A stretch of 64,000 nucleotides of DNA from Desulfobacterium sp. (GTDB lineage: Bacteria; Desulfobacterota; Desulfobacteria; Desulfobacterales; Desulfobacteraceae). Numbering within the stretch: the stretch's first letter is position 1; each line of letters opens with the position of its first letter. This document shows, in pieces, positions 34,513 to 43,041 of the stretch. The stretch is taken from NCBI GenBank assembly GCA_030145245.1, contig JAQYWC010000003.1:105151-169150 (forward strand), written 5' to 3'. The notes under the pieces were generated by a model. That model made no database searches, was not told where the DNA came from, and worked only from the letters and a program-made list of their open reading frames with translations. A program made the translations under genes and the position numbers.

Positions 34513-36108
34513 TTAATTTTCCCCATGGTAAATTGAAAGATCATCAAACAACTGGCTGGAAAACAGGAGTTTCCTGAATTTCACAAGACTTTCATGGAAA
34601 ATGGTTGAATTGTCGTAGGGATGAAATTCCTTACTGAGAACCTGATAGATTTTTCCGGTGCCGTGTCCCAGCCTGTCGGCGTTCCGGAAAGAGAGTGCCT
34701 GGAGGTCTGCAAGGATCTCAAGGGTAATGATATGTTTTGCATTGCTGACCAGCCTGAACGCTTTTCTTGCAGCCACGGTTCCCATGCTGACCACGTCCTG
34801 GTTGGTGGCGTTACATGAAATTGAGTTGACACTCATGGGGTTTGCCAGGTTCCTGTTTTCCGCTGTGGTCGAGGTGGCCAGGTACTGGGCCCCCATAAAG
34901 CCCATGGTCAGGCCGACCTCCCCGGGAATCAGATGTTCGGGAAGCCCTTCGTTGATATTTTTATCAAGGAGCTTATTGAGACGCCTTTCAGACAGATTGC
35001 AGAGGGTTGACATGGCAATGCAAAGGGCATCCATGGCAAAACTGATACTTTGGCCATGGAAATTGCCGCCGTGGATGATTTTCTTCTTTTCCGCAATGAT
35101 GATGGGATTGTCATTGGTGGAGTTGGCTTCGATCTCAACGGTTCTGATGGCCTGTTCCAGGGTTTCTTTTACCGGTGCCAGGACCTGGGGGGTACATCGT
35201 ATGGAATAAACATCCTGGACATTGATATCGGTTTCAAAAACCGGAGTGTCCTGAAGGTCCTGACGCCTGATCCGGTCATGCATCTCCTCCCGCCGGGTGA
35301 TGTTTCCCGTGCCCCTGTAGAGTCTTTTTATGGCGGCGGATACGGCGATCTGGCCGGGGTGGGGCTTGACAAGGTGAAGATCCATATCAAAGGCATCATC
35401 GATCCCCCCGAATATTTCAATGGCAAAGGCGGCATTAATGCAGGCAATATTCAACAGTTTGTTTGCCCCGAACAGGGTGAATGCGGCAATACCGGTCATG
35501 GCTGCGGTGCCGTTTATCAGGGCAAGCCCTTCCTTGTAGCTCAGGGTCAGGGGGGCAAGTCCTGCTTTTTCAAAGGCAGCCCCTGCCGGCATCAGCTCTT
35601 TTTGATAATAAACCTCTCCTTTGCCGATAATGGCCAGGGAGAGGTGGGCCAGATGGATCAGATCCCCGGAGGCCCCCACACTGCCGCTTTCGGGAATATA
35701 GGGGGCGATCCCCTTATTGATCATGTCCCGCATCAATTCCAGAAGCACCACCCTGACACCGGAGTGGCCTTTTACCAGGGTGTTCAGACGGATGGCCAGT
35801 ATACCCATGGCAATATAGGGTAAAATAGGGGTGCCAAGCCCGGCTGCATGGCTGACAATGAGATTGTTCTGAAGGGTTTCGATCTCCCTTTCGTTGATAA
35901 TCTTGTTGCACATGGGACCAAAGGAGGTATTCACCCCGTATATGATTTTTTTATCTTTGATGGCATCTTCAAGGAATTGCCGGGATGCCCGGCATCTTTC
36001 AAGGGAGGTCTGGTCCAGCTCAACTTTTTTATCTCCGATTCCAATGGCAACGATATCCCTGAAACTTAAGTCGTTTCCCGTCAGGACAATGGCTTGTTTC
36101 TTTTCCAT
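34513..36108 (-). CDS. MIO-type aromatic amino acid ammonia-lyase (HAL/TAL/PAL family)
   Basis: A 531-residue lyase. The Ala-Ser-Gly triad that forms the MIO cofactor is at 146-148 (SGSVGASGDL). The catalytic Tyr loop is YGVNTSFGPM near 58, and the substrate-selectivity pair is Ser86-His87 in LIVSHAAGLG, the pair usually seen in histidine lyases. The family removes ammonia from His, Tyr or Phe to give urocanate, coumarate or cinnamate. No histidine-degradation genes are nearby, while an aryl ligase gene precedes it, so supply of a cinnamate- or coumarate-type starter for a polyene is more likely. Which amino acid is used must be tested. Confidence 0.88.
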   Translation of the reverse strand: MEKKQAIVLTGNDLSFRDIVAIGIGDKKVELDQTSLERCRASRQFLEDAIKDKKIIYGVNTSFGPMCNKIINEREIETLQNNLIVSHAAGLGTPILPYIAMGILAIRLNTLVKGHSGVRVVLLELMRDMINKGIAPYIPESGSVGASGDLIHLAHLSLAIIGKGEVYYQKELMPAGAAFEKAGLAPLTLSYKEGLALINGTAAMTGIAAFTLFGANKLLNIACINAAFAIEIFGGIDDAFDMDLHLVKPHPGQIAVSAAIKRLYRGTGNITRREEMHDRIRRQDLQDTPVFETDINVQDVYSIRCTPQVLAPVKETLEQAIRTVEIEANSTNDNPIIIAEKKKIIHGGNFHGQSISFAMDALCIAMSTLCNLSERRLNKLLDKNINEGLPEHLIPGEVGLTMGFMGAQYLATSTTAENRNLANPMSVNSISCNATNQDVVSMGTVAARKAFRLVSNAKHIITLEILADLQALSFRNADRLGHGTGKIYQVLSKEFHPYDNSTIFHESLVKFRKLLFSSQLFDDLSIYHGEN

Positions 36109-36137
36109 CTTTTGCTTTTCCTTTTAAAAAAATAAAT

Positions 36138-37502
36138 CTATCTGAGATCAAAAAAGGTCATTCGTTTACGCTTTTTGTTGAACTGGAAGACTTTCTTGTC
36201 TGCCGTCTCCCTGGTGATGATCCTGATCTCAGGCACCACCCTGACATTGGCCCGCAACCGGTCCCTCATCCAGTCACCCTGATCATCATCCCGGGTAAGG
36301 GCTGCATAAAGTATAATCCTGTCAGTCTGGTCATCATTTTTCATCACCTCGATATATCCGTTATAAAACCGGGCGTCTCCTTCCAAGACGGATAGAATGG
36401 CATTTGGAAAAACCGTAGTGCCCTTGTATTTGAGCATCTGTTTTTTCCGGCCGACAATGGGGGCAAGCCGTTTGGTGGTACGGCCACAGGAACATTTTTC
36501 AGGTATCAGGTAGGATATATCTCCGGTTTTAAAGCGTATCAGCGGCATTCCGGTTACGCCAAGGGGGGTCACAACCACCTCTCCTTTTTCTCCGTCAGGC
36601 ACAGGCGCCCCGTCATGGTCCAGGATCTCCACGACATTGAGTTCCGGTCTTAAATGCCCGCCGCACCTTGCCTCGCACTCACAAAAAGTGGTGGCGATCT
36701 CGGAAGAGGCATAGGTGGAATATATATTTGCGTTCCACATGCGCTCAAGCTCCCTTGCAATGGGAAGCAGGGTTAGATTTTCATCCTTTGTGGGTTCCCC
36801 GATGGCAATGAGTTTTTTGATGGTGCTATGGGCAGGATCTTCCTGGTTATCCAGGGCATACTGCCCGATTTTATGAATCAGGGACGGCACCCCCACAATG
36901 GCTGTTGCATGGGTGAATTTAATCATTTCCCAATGCTGGGAGGCGCTGCCGGCACCCGACCGCACCATCTGGGCCTTTAACTTGACCCCGCCGAGAAAAT
37001 AGGCGATCCCGGCCATGAAACACCGGTCCAAAGCCGCACACACAAGCAGGGTATCTGTTTCATCCACCCCGCTCATGGCCAGGGCAATCTCCTCATTGTA
37101 GGCAAGCCGTGAAAGATCACTTGAGGTGAGGGGAATAATGGTGGGGGTGGCCCCGGAGGTGGCCGACGTAAGGCAGACATCAACAATCTCCCTGGGATCG
37201 ACACACAACAACTGACCGGTGTCTGAAAGATCCTGCTTGCGGGTCAAAGGCAATTTTCTGATATCGTCGAGGTCTGTTATCCCGGCAATATCTATCCCTT
37301 CCTTACGGTACCACTCCCTGTAAAATGCTGAGTGGGTGACGGTATAGTTCAGATGCCTGAGGAACAGCTGTGTCTGAACGGTCTTGGTTTCAACCTCCCC
37401 GGCAAATTGAAGGGGGGCATGTTTTTTTGCAAAAAAATCGGCAACCAGGCTTCCGTCTGAATAAATGTTGTGTTGATGATCAAATTGTTTCATGTTATGC
37501 AT
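36138..37502 (-). CDS. PaaK-like adenylate-forming aryl ligase
   Basis: A 454-residue member of the phenylacetate-CoA ligase/coenzyme F390 synthetase group. It has the P-loop SATSGATPTIIPLT near residue 113, the YASSEIA region near 273, GMPLIRFKTGDIS near 325, a zinc-type CSCGRTTKRL, and GRKKQMLKYKG near the hinge. It should activate an aryl acid as the adenylate and load it onto CoA or ACP. As first gene of the long operon, directly before the ammonia lyase, it fits the starter-activating step. The start is ATG 37502; ATG 37493 is an alternative, and neither has a strong ribosome site. Confidence 0.85.
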   Translation of the reverse strand: MHNMKQFDHQHNIYSDGSLVADFFAKKHAPLQFAGEVETKTVQTQLFLRHLNYTVTHSAFYREWYRKEGIDIAGITDLDDIRKLPLTRKQDLSDTGQLLCVDPREIVDVCLTSATSGATPTIIPLTSSDLSRLAYNEEIALAMSGVDETDTLLVCAALDRCFMAGIAYFLGGVKLKAQMVRSGAGSASQHWEMIKFTHATAIVGVPSLIHKIGQYALDNQEDPAHSTIKKLIAIGEPTKDENLTLLPIARELERMWNANIYSTYASSEIATTFCECEARCGGHLRPELNVVEILDHDGAPVPDGEKGEVVVTPLGVTGMPLIRFKTGDISYLIPEKCSCGRTTKRLAPIVGRKKQMLKYKGTTVFPNAILSVLEGDARFYNGYIEVMKNDDQTDRIILYAALTRDDDQGDWMRDRLRANVRVVPEIRIITRETADKKVFQFNKKRKRMTFFDLR

Positions 37503-37604
37503 TTTTTAACATAAACTCCGTTAAGGTACAGTGGGATCCAACAGAACTTTAAAACATAAAACGCGCGCCATTGAAAGACAAAACTCAACCAAAAGGAGAC
37601 AAAC

Positions 37605-38369
37605 ATGAAAAAATTGCTCTTTGCATTTCTTGTTGTGTTCATCGCTCTGAATGCCGCTCCGGTATCTGCCGGCCAGGGTCACTCCGGGGAAATAAAGAGA
37701 TACATTACAATGCTGGAATCGTCTTCACAAAAGCAACGGGTTGACGCGGCAAAAATGATTACAAGATCAGGGTTGTCCGCCCCCGGGCTTTTTAATCCGA
37801 TTAACAACCGGTTGGTAATCGAATATAACCTTTACCCTAGGAATCAGGATCACATTGATGAGATGGCCTGGATGTGCAAGGCGCTGGCGTCCTCGGGATC
37901 TCCGGAATATAAACCCACCCTGGAAAAAATCATTCAATCCGCATCAAGTCCCAAACTCAAACATTATGCGGAACAGAGCCTTAACATGGTTGATGAATAT
38001 GCCGAGAGAAACCGGATAATGAGCGACAGCTCCGGTTTGGATCCAAGCCTTTCTCCGGAGATCAACAAATATATGGGCATGCTCAGATCCGGGAACGACC
38101 GGCTTAAAAAAGATGCAGCCAAATCAATCTTCAGGGGAAATCATACCGAAGAAAAACTCTTTGATGTGGTGCATGAAGAACTTCTCCATGCCTGTAATAC
38201 CGTCTCTGTCAATGACAGAGACGGTATTGACACCCTCGCATGGCTGTGTAAGGCACTGGGCTCTTCAGGTAATAAAAAATACAGCCCAACCCTGAACCGG
38301 ATAATTAAAGAGACCAACAGTTTAACTTTGAAAAAATATGCGAAAAAAAGTCTGAACATGCTGAAATAA
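37605..38369 (+). CDS. Exported protein with two HEAT-like repeat halves
   Basis: A 254-residue protein with a clear signal peptide (cleavage near VSA-G at 22-23). The mature part is two homologous helical halves of about 100 residues each. Compare EIKRYITMLESSSQKQ with EINKYMGMLRSGNDRL, DEMAWMCKALASSGS with DTLAWLCKALGSSGN, and AEQSLNM with AKKSLNM. The helical-pair pattern resembles HEAT/armadillo-like repeats, so a periplasmic scaffold is possible. AAAAGGAGA precedes the ATG. It is divergent from the aryl ligase operon. A perfect 33-base palindrome lies inside the second half (38196-38228). Function unknown. Confidence 0.75.
   Translation: MKKLLFAFLVVFIALNAAPVSAGQGHSGEIKRYITMLESSSQKQRVDAAKMITRSGLSAPGLFNPINNRLVIEYNLYPRNQDHIDEMAWMCKALASSGSPEYKPTLEKIIQSASSPKLKHYAEQSLNMVDEYAERNRIMSDSSGLDPSLSPEINKYMGMLRSGNDRLKKDAAKSIFRGNHTEEKLFDVVHEELLHACNTVSVNDRDGIDTLAWLCKALGSSGNKKYSPTLNRIIKETNSLTLKKYAKKSLNMLK
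38196..38228. repeat. 33-base perfect palindrome inside a coding sequence
   Basis: Two 16-base arms (AATACCGTCTCTGTCA and its complement) surround a single A. It encodes NTVSVNDRDGI in the second half of the HEAT-like protein. The first half of the protein aligns there with almost no length difference, so it is not an obvious insertion. A very stable mRNA hairpin or a cruciform is expected. Confidence 0.85.
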
Positions 38370-38409
38370 ACTCACTGTCCGTTCACCCGGGTCCATTTAC
38401 ACACTCCCC

Positions 38410-38439
38410 TTGACAAAAAACAATGTTCTATTTTATATA
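38410..38439 (+). promoter_or_regulatory. Promoter of the dehydratase-LolA-MMPL operon, possibly leaderless
   Basis: TTGACA at 38410-38415 is followed after 18 bases by TATATA (38434-38439; TTATAT with 17). Transcription would start at about the A of the ATG at 38446. That gene has no Shine-Dalgarno, which fits a leaderless mRNA. Confidence 0.55.
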
Positions 38440-38445
38440 ACAGCA

Positions 38446-38829
38446 ATGCACCACGACATCTTAAGATCCCTAGGAAAATTTCATCAGGACGAGACCGGAC
38501 GTATTGAGGCGGAATTCTGCTTTGATCCGGACATGGCTCTATTTAAAGGACACTTCCCAGGCGCCCCGATGCTGCCGGGGGTGGTACAGATAGAGATGGT
38601 CCGGCTCCTGCTTGAGCGGGCCGAAAACAGACCGTTGCAAATCATTCACATCAAAAAGAATAAATTTTTGAAACCCATTGTCCCGGGCGATCATATCAAG
38701 GTGGAAATTGAGCCTTGTGCCAAGGCCGGTGCCACTTCGGTCAGGGCCAGGCTCTTGGTGGGTGAAGAGACGGCGGGAACACTCAGGATGACCCTGGGCC
38801 CCATGGAAAACAGCGGGGTGCGCCCATGA
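38446..38829 (+). CDS. FabZ-like hotdog 3-hydroxyacyl-ACP dehydratase
   Basis: A 127-residue hotdog protein with the dehydratase motif KGHFPGAPMLPGVVQIEMV, in which His and Glu match the FabZ catalytic pair, and FLKPIVPGDHIKVE after it. It removes water from 3-hydroxyacyl-ACP to give the trans-2-enoyl chain; without an enoyl reductase in the locus, double bonds would be kept and a polyene built. I start at ATG 38446; an upstream in-frame TTG at 38410 is part of the promoter motif. It overlaps the next dehydratase by four bases. Confidence 0.85.
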   Translation: MHHDILRSLGKFHQDETGRIEAEFCFDPDMALFKGHFPGAPMLPGVVQIEMVRLLLERAENRPLQIIHIKKNKFLKPIVPGDHIKVEIEPCAKAGATSVRARLLVGEETAGTLRMTLGPMENSGVRP

Positions 38830-39242
38830 CCGCCTACCCGGATGTCCTTGACCTTATTCCACACAGGCCCCCCTTTGTGATGATCGATCATATCATCGAT
38901 ATCACCGATGATGCCATTGTTGCTGAAAAAACATTCTTTGATAACGATTACGGCACCAGGGGCCATTTTGTCCTTGAAGGGATACTGATCGAGACCGCTG
39001 CCCAGACCGTTGCGGCCAGGCAGGGCTACGATAACCTTGACTCCGAAGGGGAGCCCGCCAGGGGAATGCTTGTGAGCATCGGCAACCTGGATTATTTTTC
39101 AAGGGCCAAGACAGGCACCCCTTTGCGCATCCTTGCAAAAAAAAAGACCCAGGTAGGAAATTTTTCAATACTGACCATCACCATCAGCCAGGAAGACGCG
39201 ACCGTTGCCCAGGGCACGATTCAGCTCTTTATGGAACCATGA
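38826..39242 (+). CDS. ApeP-like hotdog dehydratase
   Basis: A 138-residue hotdog protein of the ApeP/FabZ-like group: LIPHRPPFVMIDHIIDI near residue 10 and GHFVLEGILIETAAQT near residue 46. The pattern HRPP...GHF...E is typical of dehydratases in aryl-polyene clusters, which partner with the first hotdog protein. Its ATG overlaps the preceding stop, so the two may form a heteromeric dehydratase acting on 3-hydroxyacyl-ACP made by FabG. Confidence 0.82.
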   Translation: MTAYPDVLDLIPHRPPFVMIDHIIDITDDAIVAEKTFFDNDYGTRGHFVLEGILIETAAQTVAARQGYDNLDSEGEPARGMLVSIGNLDYFSRAKTGTPLRILAKKKTQVGNFSILTITISQEDATVAQGTIQLFMEP

Positions 39243-39958
39243 CCATGAACCGATGCACATTCCTCCGGGGGGTGATCCCCTCACTTCTTTTGTTGTTTGT
39301 TTTGCTATTTTCCATTCCGGATGCAGCCCAGGCAGAAGCCCCAATGTCCCAGGCAGAGGTGGCAAAACTTCTGGAGAGAATTGAAGTCACCTTCCTCGAC
39401 ACCACAAGCCTTGGTACCTCCTTTGAACAGGAAAAGCAGATCTCTTTTTTTGACGGGACAATCAAATCCACAGGCGCTCTTCTGTTCCAGCACCCTGACA
39501 AAGTCCGCATGGATTCGTTCACGCCCTTCAGGACATCAGCCGTTGTCAATGGCGATACCGCCATACAGTATGAGTTTGTCAACGGCCGGTGGACAAAGCT
39601 TGACACGGCAACCAACCGTATGCTCCATGCGGTGATGAAAAATATCATCTCCTGGCTCCAGGGGAGATTCAATGACGCTTCCCTCTATGGGGTGACGGGT
39701 GTCATGAAAAGCGATCAGCCCTATCTGACCCTCACACCGAAAAGCCCGGAGTATCAAAAACATATCCATCATTTTGAATTGGGTATCAACAAGGCGGTAA
39801 ACGGACTTGATTCCATACTGATCATGCTGCCGGACGGTGACTATACCCGCTACACATTCTATAACGACCGGATCAATGGAACGCTTCCTTCAGAAATATT
39901 CAACACCCAGGGAAAAGAACCCTCCGTCCTCCCCAGCTGGCTTACCCCGGCCCCATGA
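39239..39958 (+). CDS. LolA-like periplasmic lipid/lipoprotein carrier
   Basis: A 239-residue exported protein. The signal peptide runs to about AQA-E near residue 33. The mature part has the LolA pattern: QAEVAKLLERIEVTF, SFEQEKQISFFDG, STGALLFQHPDKVRMD. LolA-type proteins shuttle hydrophobic cargo across the periplasm. In aryl-polyene clusters a LolA homologue is thought to move the polyene lipid toward the outer membrane. It overlaps the dehydratase stop by four bases (ATGA) and is followed by a lipoprotein gene and the MMPL exporter. Confidence 0.85.
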   Translation: MTMNRCTFLRGVIPSLLLLFVLLFSIPDAAQAEAPMSQAEVAKLLERIEVTFLDTTSLGTSFEQEKQISFFDGTIKSTGALLFQHPDKVRMDSFTPFRTSAVVNGDTAIQYEFVNGRWTKLDTATNRMLHAVMKNIISWLQGRFNDASLYGVTGVMKSDQPYLTLTPKSPEYQKHIHHFELGINKAVNGLDSILIMLPDGDYTRYTFYNDRINGTLPSEIFNTQGKEPSVLPSWLTPAP

Positions 39959-40596
39959 AAAAATTAAAGAACAAAATACTGATCCTGCTGATTCTTACGG
40001 TGGCAAGCCTCGGCGGATGCTGTGCCAGGCCGGTGCCCCTGGAATCTCCGTCCCCCCCTGCCCTGTTCCTGGACCATACCGCCTATCCTGAAACGTTCAG
40101 AACCATCCATCGCTGCACCCTCTCCATTGGATCCAGAACCTTTGTTTTTAACGGTTACCTGAAGGTGGACCGTGCTTTGAACACCATCAAGTGCGTGGCC
40201 CAATCGGATATGGGGGCAACCGTGTTCAAATATGTTTACCGAGCCGGGAACCTTAACATTCTTTATTGCACCCCCGGGTTCAAACCCGACTGGATCAAAA
40301 AGTACGCCCTCCGGGATGCGAGCCTGGTCTGTCTGCCCCGTTCTTCAGCACGCCTTCCCCGGGAAACCCGCCAGGAGAGTATCCTTACTGATACCCGGCT
40401 CACCCGCTACCGTATCTGCAAGCACGACACCGAGATCTACACCGCTACCTTTACCTATTCTAAAGGGGACAGACAAGAGGGTTGCCACGGCGACTTTGCT
40501 ATCCCCAAAACCATAACCATAATCGACAAATCCCTGGATTACCGGCTTGATATCAGGGTGGTGGACTTTAGATGTATCCCAGAAAACGATTCCTGA
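39955..40596 (+). CDS. Small lipoprotein of the polyene transport set
   Basis: A 213-residue protein with a lipoprotein signal peptide (lipobox SLGGC, Cys 22). The mature part is probably beta-rich, with FRTIHRCTLSIGSRTFVFNG followed by a hydrophobic core. Position and size match the DUF3261-like lipoprotein that accompanies LolA and MMPL genes in aryl-polyene clusters, but I cannot confirm the family by eye. It overlaps the LolA-like gene at its start and the exporter gene by 25 bases at its end. A role in receiving the product at the outer membrane is inferred. Confidence 0.75.
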   Translation: MKKLKNKILILLILTVASLGGCCARPVPLESPSPPALFLDHTAYPETFRTIHRCTLSIGSRTFVFNGYLKVDRALNTIKCVAQSDMGATVFKYVYRAGNLNILYCTPGFKPDWIKKYALRDASLVCLPRSSARLPRETRQESILTDTRLTRYRICKHDTEIYTATFTYSKGDRQEGCHGDFAIPKTITIIDKSLDYRLDIRVVDFRCIPENDS

Positions 40597-42989
40597 TAAT
40601 CACGGGCATTGCCCTGGTCTATGCCCTTGCCCTGGTTCTGTCCCTGAACCTCCATCTGGACGAGAAGATTACCACCATGCTGCCGGACAATGATCCGGAA
40701 GTGGCGGATTTCATTTTTACCATTGACAATCTTCCCCTTCTGGATGCCCTTTATATCGATATCCAGGCGAACACGGATAACATTGATCTTGCAAAAGAGA
40801 AAGGCGACCGCATTTTTAAGGCCCTTGAAGATTCGGTCTTTTTCAAAGATATTCTCTACAAAATTTCAGCTGGTGATTTCTTGAATCTTGTGGAACTCAT
40901 GGATAAAAAGAAATCGCTCCTCATTGATAAATCGGACCTGTCCGCCGTTCGGGCAACCCTTGAAGCCGACGCCCTTTCCAGGCGCTTTTCCGAAATCAAG
41001 CGGGAGCTCCTGGGCCCGGCCGGGCTCTTTTCCGTCAAAAGCGTGAGAAAGGATCCGTTGAAGATCACCCAGGGGGTAATGAAGAAGCTTGAACCCTTAA
41101 AGGCAATGGCCACGGGTATCAATATAAGCGAGGGAAGAATCACAAGCCGGGACGGCAAACATATTCTCATGGTGGCCCATCCTAATTTCCCCGCAGTGGA
41201 CACGGTTAAGGGAAAGGAGATGATGGCTTTCCTGAACAGCCTCAGGGAAGAGACTGAGACAAAAGAGGTACGAATCGGGTTCAGCGGTGCCCACGTGGCA
41301 ACCCTGGACAACTCGCTTACCATACAAAAGGATGTAAAGCGAACTGTCACCGCCCTCTCCCTTGCCATCATCCTGATCGGAGCGCTTTTTTTCAGACAAA
41401 AGCGCTTCCTGGTTCTCATCTTTTTCCCGGCAGGGTTCGGCCTGACCCTTGCCTCGGCCATGATCAGCCTGGTAGACCCCTATGTCTCCGCCATTGCCCT
41501 GGGCTGCGGGGCGGTGCTCGTGGGCATCACCGTTGACTTTGGCATCCATCTGTTGTTTCACCTGGACCAGAACGATCAGACCCGGTCCCAGGCAGGCCCC
41601 CTGTTTGCCACCCTGGCCCGGCCCCTGGCAACATGTAGCGGTACAACGGCGCTTGCGCTTTTCTCCCTTTTGTTCTCGTCCATACCCGGCCAGAGACAGA
41701 TGGGACTCTTTGCCGGCACAGGCGTAATAACGGCTGCTGTTTTTGCCGGTTTTTTTCTTTACCACTTTATCCCCAGGCCCCCAAAAAAAATATCAAAACC
41801 GGTTATTCCCCTTGTGAACTTTTGCTCGGTCCTTCTCAGAACAAAACAGAAGCACAGAAAAGGGATTCTCTTTAGCGCCCTGGTTTTGCTGGTACTGTCT
41901 TCCTGGGGAATCACCCGGTTTGAATTCCAGGGGAACATCTCGGCATTGAACCATTTGAGCCCCAGGGTTGCGGCGGACAGGGACCTTTTTTTGAGTACCT
42001 GGGGAAACACGGCGGCCGTGACCGCAATGGTCCAGGCAGAAACCACCCAGAAGGCACTTGAGAAAAACGATCGCCTCCTTCAATTCTGCAAAACCCTTGA
42101 ACAAAAAGGACTCATAAACACCACAGCTTCCCTTGCGCCCATTCTTCCCTCAATCAAAACCCAGGAAAACAACCGGAAACAATGGATAAAATTCTGGAAC
42201 CCGGCCAGGGTTGAAAAGAGCAAAAAGGAGTTTCAGGAACAGGGCAGGCAGCTTGGTTTTGCTTCAGCCATCTTTGCCCCGTTTTTCGAGGCCATGGCAA
42301 GGCCTGTCTCCTTTATAAAACCCGGGGATTACAAGGAGACCGCCATCCGGGATCTTGTGGATTCACGCATGGTTTTTACCAGGGAGGGAAAAACAATTGT
42401 GGTAACGACCTTTGAGTCCTTACCGGGCACTGACATGGCCACGCTCAAATTTTTGTTTAAACAGGCCGTTCCAGGGGTGGTTGTTTTTGATTCGGGTCAT
42501 TTCACCCGCCATCTTGCAGGAACCGTATCAACCGAGTTCATAAAGATCGCCGCCATTGCCGTTGCTGCGATCTTTCTTTCCCTGTTTATGTTCATGAAAA
42601 ATCCGGGAAGGGTTTTTGCTGCGGTGATGCCGGTTGTGGCTGGCGGTTATGTGACCCTGGGTATCCTGGGCCTCTTAAACATCCCCATAAACCTTATCAG
42701 TATCTTGTTCATCGTGTTTGTGTTTGGCGTGGGAGTGGATTTCAGTGTGTTCATGATACACCAGAGAACCCGGGAGATTGACGCCCACCAGGGAGAAAGC
42801 CAGCTTGCCGTCACCTGCGGTTCCGTGATCATCTGTGCCATGACAACCATCGTGGCCTTTGGGTGCCTGCTGACCGCACAACATGCCGCCCTGCGTTCCA
42901 TTGGGGCCGCAGGGCTCATTGGCATGGTCTCATGCCTTGTTATCTCCCTTGTCATGATTCCCATGCTGCCGCGCAGCATGTTTAAGTAA
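40572..42989 (+). CDS. MMPL/RND-type lipid exporter
   Basis: An 805-residue inner-membrane protein with two similar halves, each with one helix, a large periplasmic loop and a five-to-six-helix bundle. The proton-relay acidic residues lie in the fourth helix of each bundle: GITVDFGIHLLFHL near residue 318 and FGVGVDFSVFMIHQ near residue 720. MMPL family exporters flip or export lipids such as xanthomonadin-type aryl polyenes and mycobacterial lipids. It is the last gene of the plus-strand operon with LolA-like and lipoprotein genes, forming a probable transport chain to the outer membrane. Confidence 0.9.
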   Translation: MYPRKRFLIITGIALVYALALVLSLNLHLDEKITTMLPDNDPEVADFIFTIDNLPLLDALYIDIQANTDNIDLAKEKGDRIFKALEDSVFFKDILYKISAGDFLNLVELMDKKKSLLIDKSDLSAVRATLEADALSRRFSEIKRELLGPAGLFSVKSVRKDPLKITQGVMKKLEPLKAMATGINISEGRITSRDGKHILMVAHPNFPAVDTVKGKEMMAFLNSLREETETKEVRIGFSGAHVATLDNSLTIQKDVKRTVTALSLAIILIGALFFRQKRFLVLIFFPAGFGLTLASAMISLVDPYVSAIALGCGAVLVGITVDFGIHLLFHLDQNDQTRSQAGPLFATLARPLATCSGTTALALFSLLFSSIPGQRQMGLFAGTGVITAAVFAGFFLYHFIPRPPKKISKPVIPLVNFCSVLLRTKQKHRKGILFSALVLLVLSSWGITRFEFQGNISALNHLSPRVAADRDLFLSTWGNTAAVTAMVQAETTQKALEKNDRLLQFCKTLEQKGLINTTASLAPILPSIKTQENNRKQWIKFWNPARVEKSKKEFQEQGRQLGFASAIFAPFFEAMARPVSFIKPGDYKETAIRDLVDSRMVFTREGKTIVVTTFESLPGTDMATLKFLFKQAVPGVVVFDSGHFTRHLAGTVSTEFIKIAAIAVAAIFLSLFMFMKNPGRVFAAVMPVVAGGYVTLGILGLLNIPINLISILFIVFVFGVGVDFSVFMIHQRTREIDAHQGESQLAVTCGSVIICAMTTIVAFGCLLTAQHAALRSIGAAGLIGMVSCLVISLVMIPMLPRSMFK

Positions 42990-43012
42990 AAAGTTGCCGG
43001 GCAGGATGAAAA

Positions 43013-43037
43013 GGGGACAGATTTGAAATCTGTCCCC
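43013..43037. repeat. REP-like perfect palindrome, copy 2
   Basis: Identical to the 25-base palindrome at 15093-15117 (arms GGGGACAGATTT). It lies between the convergent MMPL and radical SAM genes, where it may also serve as a terminator. Confidence 0.75.
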
Positions 43038-43041
43038 TAAC

